Shown here one piece after another: positions 62,417-64,000 of a stretch of DNA of 64,000 bases. The stretch's first letter is position 1, and each line of letters begins with the position of its first letter. Both the position numbers and the translations under genes were made by a program. The notes under the pieces were generated by a model. That model did not search any database and was not told where the DNA came from. It was given only the letters and a program-made list of their open reading frames with translations. Where the stretch lies: the NCBI GenBank assembly GCA_013398275.1, contig VZSE01004870.1, forward strand, positions 124,001-188,000, in the 5' to 3' direction. The stretch comes from Promerops cafer. Lineage: Eukaryota; Chordata; Aves; Passeriformes; Nectariniidae.

Positions 62417-63861
62417 TCACCAGGGCAGCCTCTGCCCTCTCCAGTCCCAGAAGGTGCCATTGCTGGTGGCCGAGAGCTGGGCCAGCAGCTGCAGGACACC
62501 CCGCACGCTCTCCTCCACCGTCACCGGGCCCTGTCGCACCCAAGGGCAAGGGAAAAAGTGAGCCAAGATCCATCCCAGCACCCCCAATCCCACCCATGGT
62601 GTGGTGGAACGCCAGCTCCAGCTGGGTTGGTTTGGAGATGCTGCAGCAGCCAAGGGATGCAGCTTTGCACAAATGGATTTTCCCTCATTTGAGTGCTGTA
62701 AGGACAGAGGTTAATTTCTTCATTCCTAATTAAAAAGTGACTCGTTTGTTAGCTAGAGCAGGGTAAGGGACAGCTGAGTGCAGGACCGGGGTGCCCTCTG
62801 CTGACACACCATCAGGATGGGAAAGGAAATAAATAGGGAAGAAATTGGGTGGTTTGGGGGGAAAGCCTGGAATTGTCCCTTTGCTGCGGTAGCACAGCAC
62901 TGTGGGATCCAAGAGACTGCAGAGATGTGGGTGCCCAGGGAAGGGATGTCCATGGTCAAGGATGCCTCAGGAAGGGATGTTCATGGGAAGAAATGCCCTA
63001 TGAAGGGGTGCCCATGGGAAGGGATGTCTGTGGGAAGGAATGTTTCTGGGAAGGGATTTCTTTGTGAAAGGATGACTCTGAGAAGGGATGTTCGTGGGAA
63101 GGGGAGGCCTTGGGAAGGGATGTTCCTGAGAAAGGATGCCCCCAGGAATGAATGCCCATGGGACCTTGCTGAGCTAGGACTCCATGCACCTCCCATCACT
63201 CACCATCCCCTGTTCCAAGGGAGGTGTCACATGTCCAGGATCCACAGACACGCAGAGGATCCCGCTGCTCCCGTACTCCAGGGCCAGGCACTTGGTGAGC
63301 ATGTTCAGAGCAGCCTGGGAGGACAAATTCCCCTCCTTACCATCATGATCTGGCAATGCCAGGGCCAGTGGTGGGGGGAATCCCAGAGGAGGTGGCCCCC
63401 AAATTCCTCCCCATTCTCCCAGTGGTGGTACCTTGCTGCAGCGGTAGCAGATGTCCTGCCTCTCCTCCCAAGCCTCCGCAACCTCGATGGAGCCCAGGAT
63501 GCTGGAGATGTTGATGATGGCAGCTCTGCTGCAGCTCATCTCACGCTGCCCTTCGGCCTCAGCCGCCTCCCTCAGCAGGGGCAGGAAAGCCTGCAGGGGA
63601 TGGGATCTCAGGCATCACCATCTTCTTCCTCCCTATTCCCAGTGTTTGGGGCAGGGGTTGCCTGTGTCCTCACCTGACTTGTCTGCAGGGGCCCGATGGT
63701 GTTGGTGGTGTAGACGAGGCTCATGTTCTCTGCTGTCTCGGTGGCCAAGGTGCTGCGGCGCGTGGTGCCGGTGTTGTTAATCAGGAGGTTGAGGCCAGCG
63801 CTCCCCACCTCCTCCCGCACCTTCCTGACTGCTGCCTTGATGCTGTTGGGGTCTGTCACGT
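62417..63861 (-). CDS. Short-chain dehydrogenase/reductase, C-factor-like (3' part)
   Basis: NAD(P)-dependent oxidoreductase of the classical SDR superfamily; the closest remembered relatives are vertebrate proteins named C-factor (CsgA)-like. Substrate unknown. Exons in transcript order: 63674-63861, 63432-63590, 63204-63314, 62417-62530, all GT-AG and phase-consistent. The first exon(s), with the TGxxxGxG cofactor motif, lie past the right edge. Visible in order: DVTDPNSI (acidic DVTD motif), NLLINNTG (NNAG-type motif with T replacing A), IINISSILGSI (catalytic serine strand), YRCSK (catalytic YxxxK) followed by AALNMLTKCLALEY, then VDPGHV, and the family-typical end VTVEESVRGVL to DWRGQRLPW. 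The catalytic residues are intact, so the enzyme is probably active. A 16-bp minisatellite fills much of the last intron. Confidence 0.85.
62941..63162. repeat. 16-bp minisatellite in the SDR gene intron
   Basis: About 14 tandem copies of a 15-16-bp unit with consensus AAGGGATGTYCATGGG. Central units stay in register (for example AAGGGATGTCTGTGGG, AAGGGATGTTCGTGGG, AAGGGATGTTCCTGAG). Wholly within the intron between the last two coding exons. Confidence 0.92.
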
Positions 63862-64000
63862 CTGAAAGGGACAGGAGGGTTTGGGGTCAGGCTGGTGGCC
63901 ACAACCCTGGCGAGATGCTGTAGGACATGGCAGGAGGCAACTCCCAGCCACTGAGCATCCTCCTGGTCCCATCAGTGACCTGGTTGAGCTAAGCGAAACC

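Noticed and set aside
62941..63162. Regular short repeats as a possible CRISPR array
   Set aside because: Units are directly adjacent without unique spacers, in a vertebrate intron; this is a minisatellite.
62817..63677. 286-codon plus-strand open frame over the SDR gene
   Set aside because: Its middle is translated 16-bp minisatellite and the rest is antisense to recognised SDR exons.

Overview
The window is vertebrate nuclear DNA, almost certainly from a bird. It holds multi-exon genes with GT-AG introns, CpG-rich promoters, and several 3' ends of CR1 LINEs, the usual avian interspersed repeat. Introns are short for a vertebrate. The gene order FCSK - COG4 - SF3B3 - IL34 matches the block known from human 16q22 and its avian counterpart. 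Two single N bases (640 and 55524) lie in G-rich stretches and look like sequencing ambiguities. The species cannot be told from the sequence alone.

Layout: 1-241 is the FCSK promoter, with two ZNF143/SBS-like motifs. 242-7383 (+) is FCSK (L-fucose kinase), 23 coding exons, 1086 aa, with a GC-AG first intron. 8799-23338 (-) is COG4 (Golgi tethering complex subunit), 19 coding exons, 781 aa, convergent with FCSK. 23339-23708 is a CpG-rich divergent promoter shared by COG4 and SF3B3. 24412-52106 (+) is SF3B3 (U2 snRNP SF3b subunit), 25 coding exons, 1217 aa. Two of its introns carry box C/D snoRNAs of the SNORD111 family. 52862-56684 is intergenic: unremarkable sequence, then a degenerate minisatellite with an embedded CpG-rich core. 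56685-60634 (+) is IL34 (CSF1R ligand), 6 coding exons, 180 aa. Its fourth intron holds four intact tRNA-Gly(GCC) genes and one decayed copy inside a locally duplicated unit. 62417-63861 (-) is the 3' part of a short-chain dehydrogenase/reductase gene (C-factor-like) that continues past the right edge.

All exon joins of FCSK, COG4, SF3B3 and IL34 were checked by phase: each sums to a whole number of codons, with no frameshift or premature stop. The protein genes have unrelated jobs (fucose salvage, Golgi trafficking, splicing, myeloid cytokine signalling), so the block is a conserved neighbourhood rather than a pathway. The most unusual content is non-coding: the intronic tRNA-Gly array and the paired snoRNAs.
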